A DNA stretch of 60,000 bases from positions 51,457,169 through 51,517,168 of the forward strand of contig OX485806.1 in NCBI GenBank assembly GCA_950295325.1, written 5' to 3'. The first letter of the stretch is position 1; each line of letters opens with the position of its first letter. Shown one piece after another: positions 21,831 to 33,722 of the stretch. The notes under the pieces were generated by a model. The model saw nothing but the letters and a program-made list of their open reading frames with translations, did not search any database and was not told where the DNA came from. The stretch comes from Polytrichum commune (Eukaryota > Streptophyta > Polytrichopsida > Polytrichales > Polytrichaceae). A program made the position numbers and the translations under genes.

Positions 21831-21840
21831 TCTAATTGGT
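21831..21840. repeat. Target-site duplication of the Mutator-like element (right)
   Basis: TCTAATTGGT, identical to 10013-10022. Confidence 0.92.
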
Positions 21841-23333
21841 ATCACTAGATTCTGTTCACTTGGACTAAACATTCATGAATCTCACAACTTTTATTTAGAG
21901 GACACAAGGTAATAAGTGTTTAAGAACACCCTGGCACCTTGTGATTACCCATACCCACATTGCTATCATAAACCAACACCAGATATCACTTGAGTCACAT
22001 CCATCACTTCAACTCAATCACTACCCTACTCCTCACTAAGGCATTAATGCCACTAGTCCACCTTCAATCCCCCCTAAATCTAACTATTCTATAAATGAGC
22101 TCTCTTCTTCCTAACTACTCATGAGCAACCTTTAAGCACAACCATCTTGGCAGCCTTCCATCCCCCTTAGCGGCGGCAATGCCTAGTTAGCAATCCCTTG
22201 AGGCCAGCCCGTCATTGCACGTAGGGTAGCCTCCAGCCTAGGATCCAACCTCTTGAGGCTTCCAACCAAATGCAACCTTCTGCAGTTGAGATCGCCTCAT
22301 CCCCAGGTGCGCACTTGCCTAGGCTCCCAGTAAACCACTCTTACTCCCCTTCAGCCGACTCCAGCCGCTCACGATTCTACGTTGTTTGAGCTTGAGGCCA
22401 GCCCGTCACTGCCCGTCAGGCAGCCTCCGACCTCGAATTAAACCTCTTGATGCTTCCAACCAAATGCAGCCTTTTGCAGCTGAGATCGCCTTACCCCCAG
22501 GTGTGCACTTGCCTAGGCTCCCAGTAAACCACTCTTACTCTCCTTCAGTCAGCTCCCGCTGCTCATGATTCTACGTTGTTCGAGCTTGAGGCCAGCCCGT
22601 CACTGCCCGTCAGGCAGCCTCCAACCTTAGATCCAGCCTCTAAATCCTTCCAATCAAATGCAGCCTTCTGCAACTGAGATAGCCTTACACCCTGGTGCGC
22701 ACTTGCTTAAGCTCCCAGTAAACCAATTTCAATTTAACCGTATCCTTTGATCCCCGCAAGCCTTTCCCTAGTTCGGTAGTTCCCTGGTTGCTCGTTCACA
22801 TTCCCTTCTAGAAGTGGTAGCAAGCATTGAGCTTGCCTCAAGTGCCAGCAGCCTCCAAGGAGAATTGTGGCCCTTCTTCGAGGTCCTGATGCCGCCTCCT
22901 CCCCTACGGCCGCTCTTGGGCTCAAGCAGCCTTCCGCTGCGCTCTCAGCCTTCCCCTGCTGGTTTCGAGAGAGAGCTCTGTTTTCGCACCCAACACCTAA
23001 CCGCTCGTCTTCCCCCTACCGGGATGTACTAGGGCACAGTAGTGCCAACCTTTGAAGGGCTAGCAACCCAGCCATAAATGAACACAAACTCATCCTATCT
23101 TGGTCAATAAAAACCCAGCCATGCCTACATTAAAGCCTTCTACTTCTTTGACTACCTCTTTTAAATCCAAGCCAACCCCAAAACTCACAAAGCACAACCT
23201 TCACTCTAAATCCAATCCAAACTCGACTTTCACCATCTTTTTATATTTTTACTAAATAATCCTAATGTCTAATACTAATACCAATAACTTCCAGAACATA
23301 AGGACACATGTGAACCCTCAATTTGGGCTCATA
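21841..23333 (-). repeat. E1b LTR, part 2
   Basis: It continues the LTR begun at 9936; the two parts total about 1580 bp. It ends TTTGGGCTCATA at 23333, equivalent to GGGCTCACA at 9387. Beyond lies E2 gag, which it interrupts. Confidence 0.85.
22202..22735. repeat. 194-bp tandem repeat in E1b LTR, about 2.8 copies
   Basis: GGCCAGCCCGTCA starts at 22202, 22396 and 22590, each followed by CAGCCTCC, a TTCCAACCAAATGCA-like block and CTCCCAGTAAACCA. Open frames across it are chance. Confidence 0.88.
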
Positions 23334-25151
23334 TGGGTATACTGACCGTTAAGACCATGAGCCTGACCTTGGTTCATTTGGTACCCATAGAATGGGTTGC
23401 CTTCATTAAGGGAGTTATTGAAGGTATTACCTTGCTGCACAACCTGAGGCCCGTTGTTGAACCTGTTTAGTTGATTTTGGTTCAATTGAGGGACGCATTG
23501 TTGGCTTACTACTCCTACCAAATTTAAATTGGTTTGTCTACCACCGTTTGGAAGGTTTAGCAGGTAAGAATTTTGTTGACCCTAGTCGTGGTTACCCCTA
23601 TTACCTTGGCTTTGGTGGTTGGGTGGACTGTAAGTTTGTTGACCACCGCCATGTTGGTTACCATGGCAATAATCACCTGACCCTACTCTTTGGTTCTGTT
23701 GGTTTCTATCGTAGAAGAATGCCGGAAGTTGTTGATTCAGTTGAGAGTAATGGGAGGGTCGCTCCGCGAGAATCCTACGACAATTATCGGCCGGGTGATT
23801 ACCCCCACAACGGTTGTACACCACCCCCGTCTCGATCCAACACTTACCTGGCCCCAAAATGTGAACCTTGCTGCACGTGCTACCGTTGTTCCGGGCTTGA
23901 GTCTGGGAGTGGCCTTGTTGTGGACAGGGGGGATGGGGTTACTAGGTTACCTGTAAACCTAGGCTCCGTGCAAAATTGATTACTGTGGCCAGGTTTGTTG
24001 CAATTACGACACCAAACGTTGGTGCCATAATTACCTGCCTCTGAGGCCGGCGGAACTGGTTGTGCTAAGGGCCTAGACGTGATTGCCATTGTTAGTTGCT
24101 CTGTGAGGGTCTTGAGCGACTGTATGACATCGCTCCTCAACTCGTCGTTGGCCTTCTTACCTCTATGCTCTAGCTCCTCGATTGTGGGGTGGCTCGGAGG
24201 GCTAGGGAGTGCTAAGAGCTCAGGGGGTGGCCTCGTAGCCAAAGGAACCGGGGCCGCTCGGTGGACAATGTATGCATCCGGTTGGGATGGCTCCAGCTGA
24301 GAAGGCTTACTCTGCTCGGGAGGAATGTAGGTTGTGGGTAGGAAGGCAGGCACAGGTGCAATAGTGCAATTCCACATCTGCTCATTCTGTTTGTCTACAC
24401 CTTCGATCCTCCTAGCCTCGGCTTTAGCTTCTTCCAAATCCTGAGGGTTGGAGTTAAAAATTTCTCGGATTATACTTTGTTTGTTGAACCCTTGTATGAA
24501 GTAGAATTTAATCGTGTCATTTGTGAGAAAGGTTCCTACATAACGAGTTACTACCGTCTCAAACCGTCGGATGTATGACGTAATACCCTCGGATGGGCCT
24601 TGCCGCATGTTTGTTAACGCCACGAGTGCGCATTGTTGGCCCATTTCGGGTCTAAATTGTCTAAGGAATGCCGTCTGCAATGCCTGCCAGTCCCTAAATG
24701 TCCCCTCATCGTGGGATCGGTACCACTCATACGCTATACCCTCTAGCGTAGTAGAAAACCAAACGAGTCTGTACGTGTCTTCGGCTATCACGTTGGCCAA
24801 CATTACCTCAATATATCGTTAAATGTGGGTTGAAGGATCCTCATGCGGGAGGCCACCAAACTTCGGAAAATAACTCGGCATTGCCATTGGCGCTAATGCT
24901 TGTGGCATTACAATGGAGCCACCCCTAGGAGCCATCATTGCATCCAAAGGATTCGCCATGGGTTGGGGTCGTGCCACTCTAACCGAACTTTGTGGGGTGG
25001 GGGATTTCTCCTTCTCACGCTCGGACTCTGGACCCAGATTTTTATTTTTATTTTCCTTAGTCTTTTCGGGTTTTGGTGGTTCGTTCTTCGACCTCTTACC
25101 TTGTGCTGCCTCCGATGCAGACGCGGTTGTTGTTGTTGGGGTGTCGTACAA
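23334..25151 (-). pseudogene. E2 gag, broken, truncated by E1b
   Basis: The N-terminal 110 codons (25151-24819) are low-complexity Lys/Pro-rich and end in one in-frame TAA (24819-24821), then the frame continues as RYIEVM...LVWFSTTLEGIAYEWYRSH, FLRQFRPEMGQQ, YIRRFETVVTRYVG and FIQGFNKQSII: the gag capsid-like pattern seen in E1. A Pro-rich stretch leads to an intact CCHC knuckle, WCRNCNKPGHSNQFC (near 23,965-24,010). After a frameshift near 23,870 a second knuckle NRCGGNHPADNC follows (about 23,795-23,830), with Tyr where its first Cys should be. The Gln/Asn-rich tail runs into the E1b LTR at 23,334, and the protease and pol are absent from the window. Confidence 0.88.
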
Positions 25152-25284
25152 TCGTCCCTAGTACTAACCATAGTACACGTGGCCCATGACGTATGACTAA
25201 CTTCTCTTGGGCTAAACTCTTCTTCTCTTAGTCTAAACGTATAAGTATTCAAAGAAATATCATTCGAGCATGGCAAGGGCATCC
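25152..25284 (-). other. E2 leader, short
   Basis: Sequence between the gag start and the primer site, far shorter than the 1 kb leader of E1. No gene was seen. Confidence 0.5.
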
Positions 25285-25304
25285 ACCCTCCTGGCGGACG
25301 CACC
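25285..25304 (-). promoter_or_regulatory. E2 primer-binding site, tRNA-Gly-like
   Basis: The minus strand reads TGGTGCGTCCGCCAGGAGGG, 5 nt from the LTR end; same type as E1 and E1b. Confidence 0.6.
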
Positions 25305-25309
25305 AATTA

Positions 25310-28120
25310 TGTACTACTTTTGGGCACCTCCTTCCGAGGGAGACTTAAAGTACCGCACAAGCCCTTCGGTAAGGGTGGCCTGCCTTGGTAGGTGCCCAAG
25401 CCGAACCCGGGTGTTATGATATTTGATGGATGTTTTGTGTTTGTGAAGGAGTTTGATAATCGCGTCGTATCCTTCCGATAGGTTGTGCCTAGATTTTAAG
25501 TGCCTAAGATAATTATCAAGTTCCCTAATCTAATGCCTAATATATCTTAGTCTATGCGCAGACGCACCTGCCTCGGGATCAAGGCAACCTAACCCTAATG
25601 AATGAAACAACCTTACATTTTACCTTGGGCCACCTCTAATTCTTTACTTCTTATATATTTGATTTTTTCTGAACGGGGATACCTTAATTAAGTCCCACCC
25701 TCTCAACCTTCATTCTTAGTTTACGGTTGATTGAACAAAGCCTATGTTACTAAGTTCATAATTTATGGCATCACCACCTACCTGTTTGGTGCACGCACTA
25801 ATCTGAACCCTTCAAGGCCCTGTGGGTCTCTTGAAGGTTGATTGATACTTACACCCTCCGATCTTTGCCGTCGGAGGGCTAGTTTCAATCCTCCGAGTTA
25901 AGTTTCTGGTTGGTTTTTGCCTACGGGATTTGTACAAATTGTATTGGTTATTAATTAGTTTAACACGGTTTCACCATGAAAATTCAACTTGATGGGACCG
26001 GGGAATAAAGCAACCTGTGTGTTCATGTTGCACAATCTTCAAGGATTCGGGCCATCACCTCCAACTCTTGGGGCCAACAACATGATGGTGGTTTCGTGGG
26101 TCATTACTCCCACCTTACCACCTACAAACATACATAGTGGTCATGCCGGTGATTAACCCGACTTCACCACACACGAGTGAGTTATAAATGGAAAGCTATT
26201 ACCACAATACTTAATCAAGAGGCTCCGCACACATGGGAGTTGGAATCCCCCTTGGCGGCTAGGTGGGTGATACCCCCCTAGCCTTATATGGATAGTGGGT
26301 TGGGATGAGAATTTGCCTTTGATGCGCTCCCTTCATTCCTAAATTGAAGGATGTAGGGTTAAAAAGCTTACCAATTGACTCCCATCTAGGCTTGGCGATG
26401 GTTGGTGCGGAACCCTACTCCAACGCTTAGCCGCCCACAACACCAACTCGTATCCGCCAACCTTGGATGGACGAACCTCTTCTCGTAAGTCAGCTGATAC
26501 CTTTTGCTTAAATAATCACAATTTTTTTTCATAAGCTTCAGTTGGAACAATTGTTAGTAATCTAGAAAGCTAGCAATAAGAACTATAATTCATACAATTA
26601 TGAAAGAAACTTCAACTATATTTTTAGAAATATGAGCTTACAAAGTCAGCTCTTAGAATTCAAGAGGCCGCTGGGATACCTTCATTCAACCATCCATAAC
26701 TTTTGCTTATTAACTTAGATTTCAGTAAACTTAGCATTTCTCAAAACCTTAAAATTTGATCTACAATTGATCCAAAGATCAAAAGAATTTCTCGTTTGCT
26801 CTTGCGGGTATGAGCTTACAATGTCAGCTCTTATATTTTAAGAGGCAGCTGGGATACCTTCATTTAAACATTCATAACTCTCACTCTTTAAATCGGACTG
26901 TCACAAACTTATACTTTCTAGAAAGCTAACAACAAGACCTATAAGTCTTTTAAATATCAAAGTAACAAGATCATTTCTCTTTTAGTTGTGCGCTTGCAAA
27001 ATCAGTACTTATAGTTTGAGAGGCAGTTGAAACACCTTCATTAAAACACTCATAACTTTCACACATCAAATTATATTCTAGCATGCTTACACATTATAAA
27101 ATTCTATTAGCAAGAACTATAAAAAATTCAAATATCAAAGCAATTGAATGAATTTTCTTTTAGTTATGCGCTTGCAAAGTCAACGTTTGTAATTTAAGAG
27201 GCAGTTGAGACACCTTCAGTCAAACACTCATAAGTTTTGTTTCCTAACTTTTATTCTAGCAATTTTAGGCCTTTTGGAAAGATTACATGAAGGGCTACAT
27301 TAATTTAAAATCTCAAAGTAAAATTATAATTTTTGTATCCACTACACCCGCTTGAAAGTGAAACAACTACTTAGGGGTGTATTAAAAAACATACTACCTT
27401 CTCTCAAGAGTTCTAATAATAAGAATTCTAACTTATGCCTATATTGAATGAATGAGATTTTTTTTTCTCTTTCTAACTACAATTATTGAGGGCTTTACCG
27501 TGCAAAAAATAAAAATTTAGGATGAGATTGAAAAGGGGAAGAGGGGGTTTTTATCACCCTTTAAATAAAGGATTGGGCCCCTTCTTCCTTCCGTTCACCG
27601 AGGGGTCCCGTTCCTTGAACATTGGCAACCAAACCCTCGAAGGTGAAAAAGGGATGGATGCCACCTTACACCCCACTTGCTCAAGCCCTTAGAAAGGCTT
27701 TTCCATTTCCGTTTGAAATTCATTTTTGGTTGGCAAGCGTGGCAACATGGTCCCTTGCACTAGTTGGAAAAATTCCTTACGCTCGTATTTGTCGTTTTCT
27801 TGGCCGTTTTCGGAATTCCCCTTGTTTTGCCGCCGCTCGATTTTTGCTTGCTTGATTTGGTTGTTCATAACTTACCCTACCTACTAACTAGCACACTACT
27901 TTTACACTTCCGATTCGGGTAAAGGATATTTCTCTTTTACCCCTTCGGTTTCTAATTTCTACTTGTCCAAGAGTTTACCCCAAGGATAAAATACCCCTAG
28001 CCAACCTACCTTAATCTAAATGGTTTTTCCGCTAAATTTTCCTATTACTAATCTAATGATTTTGCTAAAACACCTCAATTGTGAGCCAAATTGTCATTGG
28101 AGGCAATTTTGACGCTCACA
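25310..28120 (-). repeat. E2 5' LTR, 2811 bp
   Basis: Plus-strand ends are TGTACTACTTTTGGG (25310) and GACGCTCACA (28120), giving TG...CA in element sense. Homologous end to end with 55,848-58,216 and, inverted, with the solo LTR at 18,251-21,089. The frame 27622-27855 is a chance frame; the 55.8 kb copy shows no conserved coding there. Confidence 0.9.
26645..27340. repeat. 178-bp tandem repeat in E2 LTR, about 4 copies
   Basis: The block around GTCAGCTCTTA...AAGAGGCAGCTG...ACCTTCATT...ACTCATAAC recurs at about 26645, 26823, 27001 and 27180. The 55.8 kb LTR has only two clear copies (57,139 and 57,316). Confidence 0.88.
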
Positions 28121-29121
28121 ACCGCGAACAACAACGTCAAATGGATGAATGATAGAGTAAGACAACGTTGAATGTAGGACAAGAATGAATTAAGGGTGAT
28201 ATGAAACAGATGAGATGTTAAGCGGACGAAGGCGTAAACGTAGGACAATAACAAACGAAAGATGATATTAAGCGGATGGGGTTGAGTGGATAAAGGCCGT
28301 TGGATCAAATGGTTTGGAAACCAAGACCGTTGGATCTAGGGGTTTAGATAATGGCGGCTGAGGTGGTGGTGGCCGTAAATGCCAACCGTTAGATGTAGGT
28401 AGAACTAGATCCATGGCCAAGAAGGCTTAGATCTATAACTTCTCACTCTTTCACTCTTATGATTATGAATATTTTGATCACTACATTAGGTTTATGCATT
28501 ATAGGAATTAGAAGGTTATTTCTTGGAGGCACTAGAGTAGTACATCCATCCGACCAATCTTATGAGTTGTTGCTTCACTTGGAATAACAATTGTCACCAC
28601 AATGGTCTAAGGGTACATGTAGAGGTTAGCATAAGTTCTTACAATATCCTCACAAGTGAAAGGGTTTATTTTGTCAAAGGTCAATGCCATTGATGGTTTC
28701 TTATTTGTATTCCTCAATACTAAGGATAGTATTTACTTGGCTCATTTTGTGCTAACCACAACCCATCACAGTGTGGAGAGGGGGCATATCGTAAATATTT
28801 GAAGCAAGAAGTTTATTACACCATCCATTTTTCCTTCCACTAGTTGATTAAATTATTTCTAGCACCATGTTTTGCTCATTCTATACAATATTATTATTGA
28901 ATATTATTTTGTGGAAAATTTGTTTGCTAACAACCTTCTTACATTAATTTGGTTGGTTCTTATATATTTTTTGGATTTTTTTTCACAAAAGAATCTTATT
29001 GGCTTTGGTCCAGATCATCCCAATTCACCTTTCACATCACGGTAAAATTCATGTATTATTTTATTGCAAAATGTTTTTGTTTGGCGGCCCCTGATGACAT
29101 AGGGGCCAAAGGACGTTGTCG
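28121..29121. other. Gene-free stretch, flank of E2
   Basis: No gene was seen. A CCGTTGGATC motif recurs (28,299, 28,327) with a related CCGTTAGATG near 28,386. The 29,015-29,302 frames on both strands belong to the following repeat. Confidence 0.5.
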
Positions 29122-30088
29122 TCCACCTCTCCGTGAGGAGTGCCCGAAACACCATGGGCACAAGGGGGACCCCGGAGTGACACCCGGGACTTGTGGCGCC
29201 GTTGGTGAGAGGGCCCAAGTGATCCTAGTGTGGGTGAGGGCCCCGGGCGTTGGGAACGCCTCCCACCTACAAGGACTAGGAGGCACAAGGGTAAGGCCAT
29301 GAGCTATGCGTAGCACATGGTGTGGTGATTCTAGAATGCTCAAGGTCACCTCAATCGGAGGTGTGAGCTAGGAGTTAAGGCCATTTGAGTGGGGCGCTGC
29401 CCCGGGACAGCGCCCTGGTACAGCAGTGCCCGGGAGTGATTCCCGGGACTGCCAAGGTTCAAACATGCATAACTTCCTCAATATTTGACTGAATGGGGCA
29501 AGTGAGGAGTCCATCGGCATTTACGTGAAGCGTAGATGAAGATGGAGTGGTTGGTTTTAGCATCAGACATCATACAAGGAAGTTATGATGGTCTGAAGCT
29601 GTTGGGGGCTTCCAGGCCCAGCAACTAAGGGAAAATGTCTACTTGGCCCCAACTCTTGGTGGAGAGACAAGAGGTTGGTTGACGGTGGGGTAGGGGCCCC
29701 GCGTAGAGTCCTAGAGGCTTATATGGGTGAGGTGGTGTGGCCTCACCCACCCGAGGCCGAACGGCACGGCCTCCATGGGCTTTGGCCCATTGTGAGGCCA
29801 TAGTTGCCTAGTATGCTTCGGGTTGTTGTAGTGTTGCTCCAGCAACGCGATGATCAACATAGGATTGGACTTCTATGGATGGAAGTCCACATTGGGAAAA
29901 TGGGTTACCGATTAAGGGGTGAGTCCCAAAAGCAAAGTAGGAGGGTTGGTTCCCCTCTTATGAACTATAGGTCCGGGGTAGGAGGAGCTAACCATTAGCA
30001 TGGCGGTATGCGAAGGGTTAGCGCTCGTAACCTTTGCTAGAAAAGGAAATTGGCAAGATGGTCAAGGGGGCTAGCAAGGGTTGCGACA
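29122..30088 (+). repeat. R1 copy 1, GC-rich ~970-bp LTR-like repeat
   Basis: Shared with 32768-33722 and 38974-39853. It contains a TATA-like CTTATATGGG (29,718; TTTATATAGG in copy 2) and ends TTGCGACA, which suits an LTR in plus sense, but the 5' end was not fixed and no coding domain is attached. Two GC-rich hairpins lie at 29393-29414 and 29424-29451. Frames inside are chance. Confidence 0.75.
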
Positions 30089-30159
30089 TACGTGGTCTTT
30101 AGCAAATATCATATAGTTGGGAGTTTAATTCCACCATGATTTTCCCTTTTCTCCACTAA

Positions 30160-30168
30160 GCTGCAACC
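30160..30168. repeat. Target-site duplication of TIR element T1 (left)
   Basis: GCTGCAACC, identical to 32605-32613. Confidence 0.85.
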
Positions 30169-32604
30169 CCCGGGGAGATCACTCCCTCTTATATTTTGCA
30201 TACACGTGCGTTCGGGACCTATTTTTTGGGGGGCTATTTACCTTGCAAAAAAAATTATAAGGTATGGTATTTTTCAAAATAAAGGTAAATGCTTGTATTT
30301 TAGTACACCCTATCAGTACTTATAATTTTTTGAGGAATCATTAAAAAACACCTTAATTTACTTATACTAAATTTTCTTTCTTATACTCCAAGTATCCAAT
30401 TCTTTTGACTATACTCCAATACACTTCATTTTTTTGGGTTCTATACACAACATTCTTTTTCATAAAGGACATTTTTCTTCTTACAACCATAAATTGTGAA
30501 GCTCAACTACAATGCTAAACTTACATGAAATGAATCAAAACAATAAACCTAAGGCAAAGGTATGGAATTTAAACATTGTTGTAAACTCTGAAATGAAATT
30601 CAAGTATGATATAGAAGTCAGTTTGTGTTTCTCAACACAATGTAGTTTATGTTTGCAGAATTTACAATTTCACAAGGTCTATAAGTCCTATACTTCCGGA
30701 AAGTGTATAATCTCAAATATATACATGCAGCTTGCTGACATCCCAAAAAATTGAGAATGCAATTTACAAGGGTAACCACAAAAACTGAAGCTAATCACAG
30801 AAAAATAGTGTTAATGTGCAAATATCATACAAAACTCTACAACAACTACATGCCATGTCCACAGATCTTGTAGCCAAACTTCAATCTTGAAATCTACAGC
30901 CAATGCAAAATTGAAACTAGGATGAGAACTTAAAATAAACGAAGCACATCCCATAATTTCACAAGCACTCCAAGCAACAAAGGAAAACCTAAAGCACAAG
31001 GCAATTTGGACTTGCACATTTGAAATTAGAATTTAGTAACAAATAAAGGCGTGTACAGTTTAGGGTTGGAACACATGGACTCCATAAGCACCACATAACT
31101 CCACAACAATGAAAAATAAGCAAAGAAAAGACTTACCAATGATGCACTTGGTGTAGGAAGGACATTCGAATTTGATCATGTGCGTACACACTATAGCCAC
31201 ATTCTATGATGTCCACGCAAATAGTCCCAAAGCCTCCTAAATGTAGCACAACTCCTTAACTCTACAGTTGACAAGTTTTTCAACGACTGCACGTGAAGCT
31301 TAGTGTCAAGGAGCCGAGATGCAGCTCCCACGAGTTCCCAAACAGTGCATAATTTCTATAAAACAAGGTCTGAAGACCATGGCCAACCTAGCTGATGTGT
31401 CTAAAATGTGTCTAAAATTTGTCTAAAAGCATGTTTCCAAGCGTCATTTGAGAATTGTAACAAGATAGAAGTTATTCCTTCTGAAGAATTTCATACCTCA
31501 GAATGTCCATTCACCAACCGGGTACATAAACTCCCTGGATCATCTGCCTCCCTTGAACATCGCTCACTACCTCTCCTTTTATCGGCAGTTGCTTCGAAAC
31601 CTAAACCTTAGATTCGATCTGCACAAGCCCAGGAAAGTCCACATGTGTAACTAGTGTATGGATGTCGAAGAATACTGCTACAAATATTCTTGACTCTCGT
31701 GTATTTCTGAAACTCTAATATCGAGATGCATGTGTGTCACCAATGCAGATGTTCATAATCAAACCCTTGCTCATTTAGGAGCAAAAAAATTCTTCTAGGA
31801 ACTACATTTGAAAATGCAAACCTTTTCCTAATGTAGACACGAATGGTATGAATAGGCTCCACCTCTCAGTGCCCTCTTTCCAAGCACAGTGCTCTAATTC
31901 TCCGTCGAATAACAAAACATCCATTCATTACAAACATTAGAAGCGATACAGAAAACCCTGGAAACCAGCCGCTGGTTACAGATGAAGTGGTTGAGTTTCA
32001 TAAATAACCAGTTGAGATTCAAGACTTAGGAGATTTACCCATCGTTTTAGGGGAATCTTGACCTCCAGACCTCATTCATGGCAGCGTAAACTCATTCCAG
32101 CAGCGTAAACGTACCTCCTCAACACCCAGAGACCATCGGCAACAAAGAAGGAACTTCACAAAAACGCTAAACCCTAAGAAATCCTAACGTCCATCACCCA
32201 ACGTGTTGAAATTTTCCCTCCCAGCTTTGGAACGTCCACTACCCAACGTGTTCAAATTTTCCCTCCTAGTTTTGGATACCTTGGTTCAGTAATGGTGAAG
32301 CCAATTAGCATGCGAAGTCATCCATCCAAGCTTCTCCAATGAAAATTACCTCTTTTCATCCACTAGCATATACCCTATCCTAAACCCGCTACCCCTAATA
32401 ATTGTTTCCATGCTATTTTACATGTACTGACTAGATAAAAGACGCCATTATATGTGATGGTATTTTACATGTAATCCTTTTTCATTATTTTCAAACCCCC
32501 TATATTATATGTAAGTTTTTTACAAAATTTACTTACAATGAATATATTGGACCCTATTTTTTATCGCACGTGGTTCTACGATTTTCGCCCAGTGATCTCC
32601 CCGG
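30169..32604. mobile_element. T1: non-autonomous TIR transposon, 2.44 kb
   Basis: The ends carry an inverted CCGGGGAGATCACT (left 30,170-30,183; right complement 32,591-32,604), followed inside by CACGTGCG on both sides (30,203 and the complement near 32,570). The 9-bp perfect direct repeat outside suits Mutator-like elements. No transposase frame was found. The GC-richer middle (31,130-32,280) contains GGTAAGT on the minus strand (complement near 31,130), a possible splice donor, so a captured host-gene piece is conceivable. Frames such as 31408-31611 match nothing I recognise. Confidence 0.82.
32186..32275. repeat. 45-bp tandem duplication inside T1
   Basis: AACGTCCATCACCCAACGTG (32186) and AACGTCCACTACCCAACGTG (32231) start two consecutive 45-bp units that differ at a few positions. 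Confidence 0.9.
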
Positions 32605-32613
32605 GCTGCAACC
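32605..32613. repeat. Target-site duplication of T1 (right)
   Basis: GCTGCAACC, identical to 30160-30168. Confidence 0.85.
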
Positions 32614-32767
32614 TCGTATCCATGTCATTGTTTCTTTGCCTTGATGGGTCATGTGGTTAGTAATAGATTATGTAGTCAAAAATAGTATCATGTAGAATTA
32701 AATCATTTGTGGAGGTTGTATGTGATAGTAGCATAAGGAGGCTTTATTTTTTGCCCCATGGTGTTGC

Positions 32768-33722
32768 ACACCTCTCCATGTGGAGTGCCCAAAACACCAT
32801 GGGCACAAGGGGGACCCCGGAGTGACACCCGGGACTTGTGGCGCCGTTGGTGAGAGGGCCCAAGTGATCCTAGTGTGAGCGAGGGCCCCGGGCATTGAAT
32901 ACGCCTCCCACCCACAGAGACTGGGAGGCATGAAGGTAAGGCCATGAGCTATGCGTAGCTCATGGCGTGGTGATTCCATAAAGCTCAAGAAAACCTCAAT
33001 CGGAGGTGTGAGCTAGGAGTTATGGCAATTTGAGTGAGGCGTTGTTCCAGGACAACGCCTTGATAAAGCAGTGTCTGGGAGTGATTCCCGGGACTGCCAA
33101 GGTTCAAACAGGCATAACTGCGTCAATGCTTGTCTGAATGGGGCAAGTGAGGAGTCCATCGATATCTACATGAAGCGTAGATGAAGCTGGAGTGGTTGCT
33201 TGTTAGCATCAGACATCACACAAGGAAATTCTGATGGTCTGAAGCTGTTGGGGGCTTCTAGGCCCAGCGGCTAAGGGAAAATGTCTACTTGGCCCCAACT
33301 CTTGGTGGAGAGACAAGAGGTTTCTTGACGGTGGGGTAGGGCCCCCGCGTAAAGTCCTAGAGGTTTATATAGGCAAGGTGGTGTGGGCTCACCCACCCGA
33401 GGCCGAACGGCACGGCCTCCATGGGCATTGGCCCAATGTGAGGCCATAGTTGCTTAATACGCTTCGGGTTGTTGTAGTGATGACCACCGCGATGATCAAC
33501 ATAGGATTGGACTTCCATGAATGGAAGTCCACATCGAAGAAATGGGTTACCGATTAAGGGGTGAGTCCCGAATTTAAGTAGGAGGGTTGGTTCCCCTCTT
33601 ATGAACTATAAGGTCCGGGGTAGGAGGAGCTAACCATTAGCATGGCAGAATGCGAAGGGTTAGCGCTCGTAACCTTTGCTAGAAATGAAAATTGGCAAGA
33701 TTGCTAAGGGGGCTACCAAGGG
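32768..33722 (+). repeat. R1 copy 2
   Basis: Same order and orientation as copy 1, with many transitions. The end is slightly different (GGGGTTCCA in place of GGGTTGCGACA). Without T1, copies 1 and 2 would lie only ~235 bp apart. Confidence 0.75.

Noticed and set aside
23548-23979. Plus frame of 143 codons
   Set aside because: Shadow of E2 gag; the minus strand carries the zinc-knuckle pattern.
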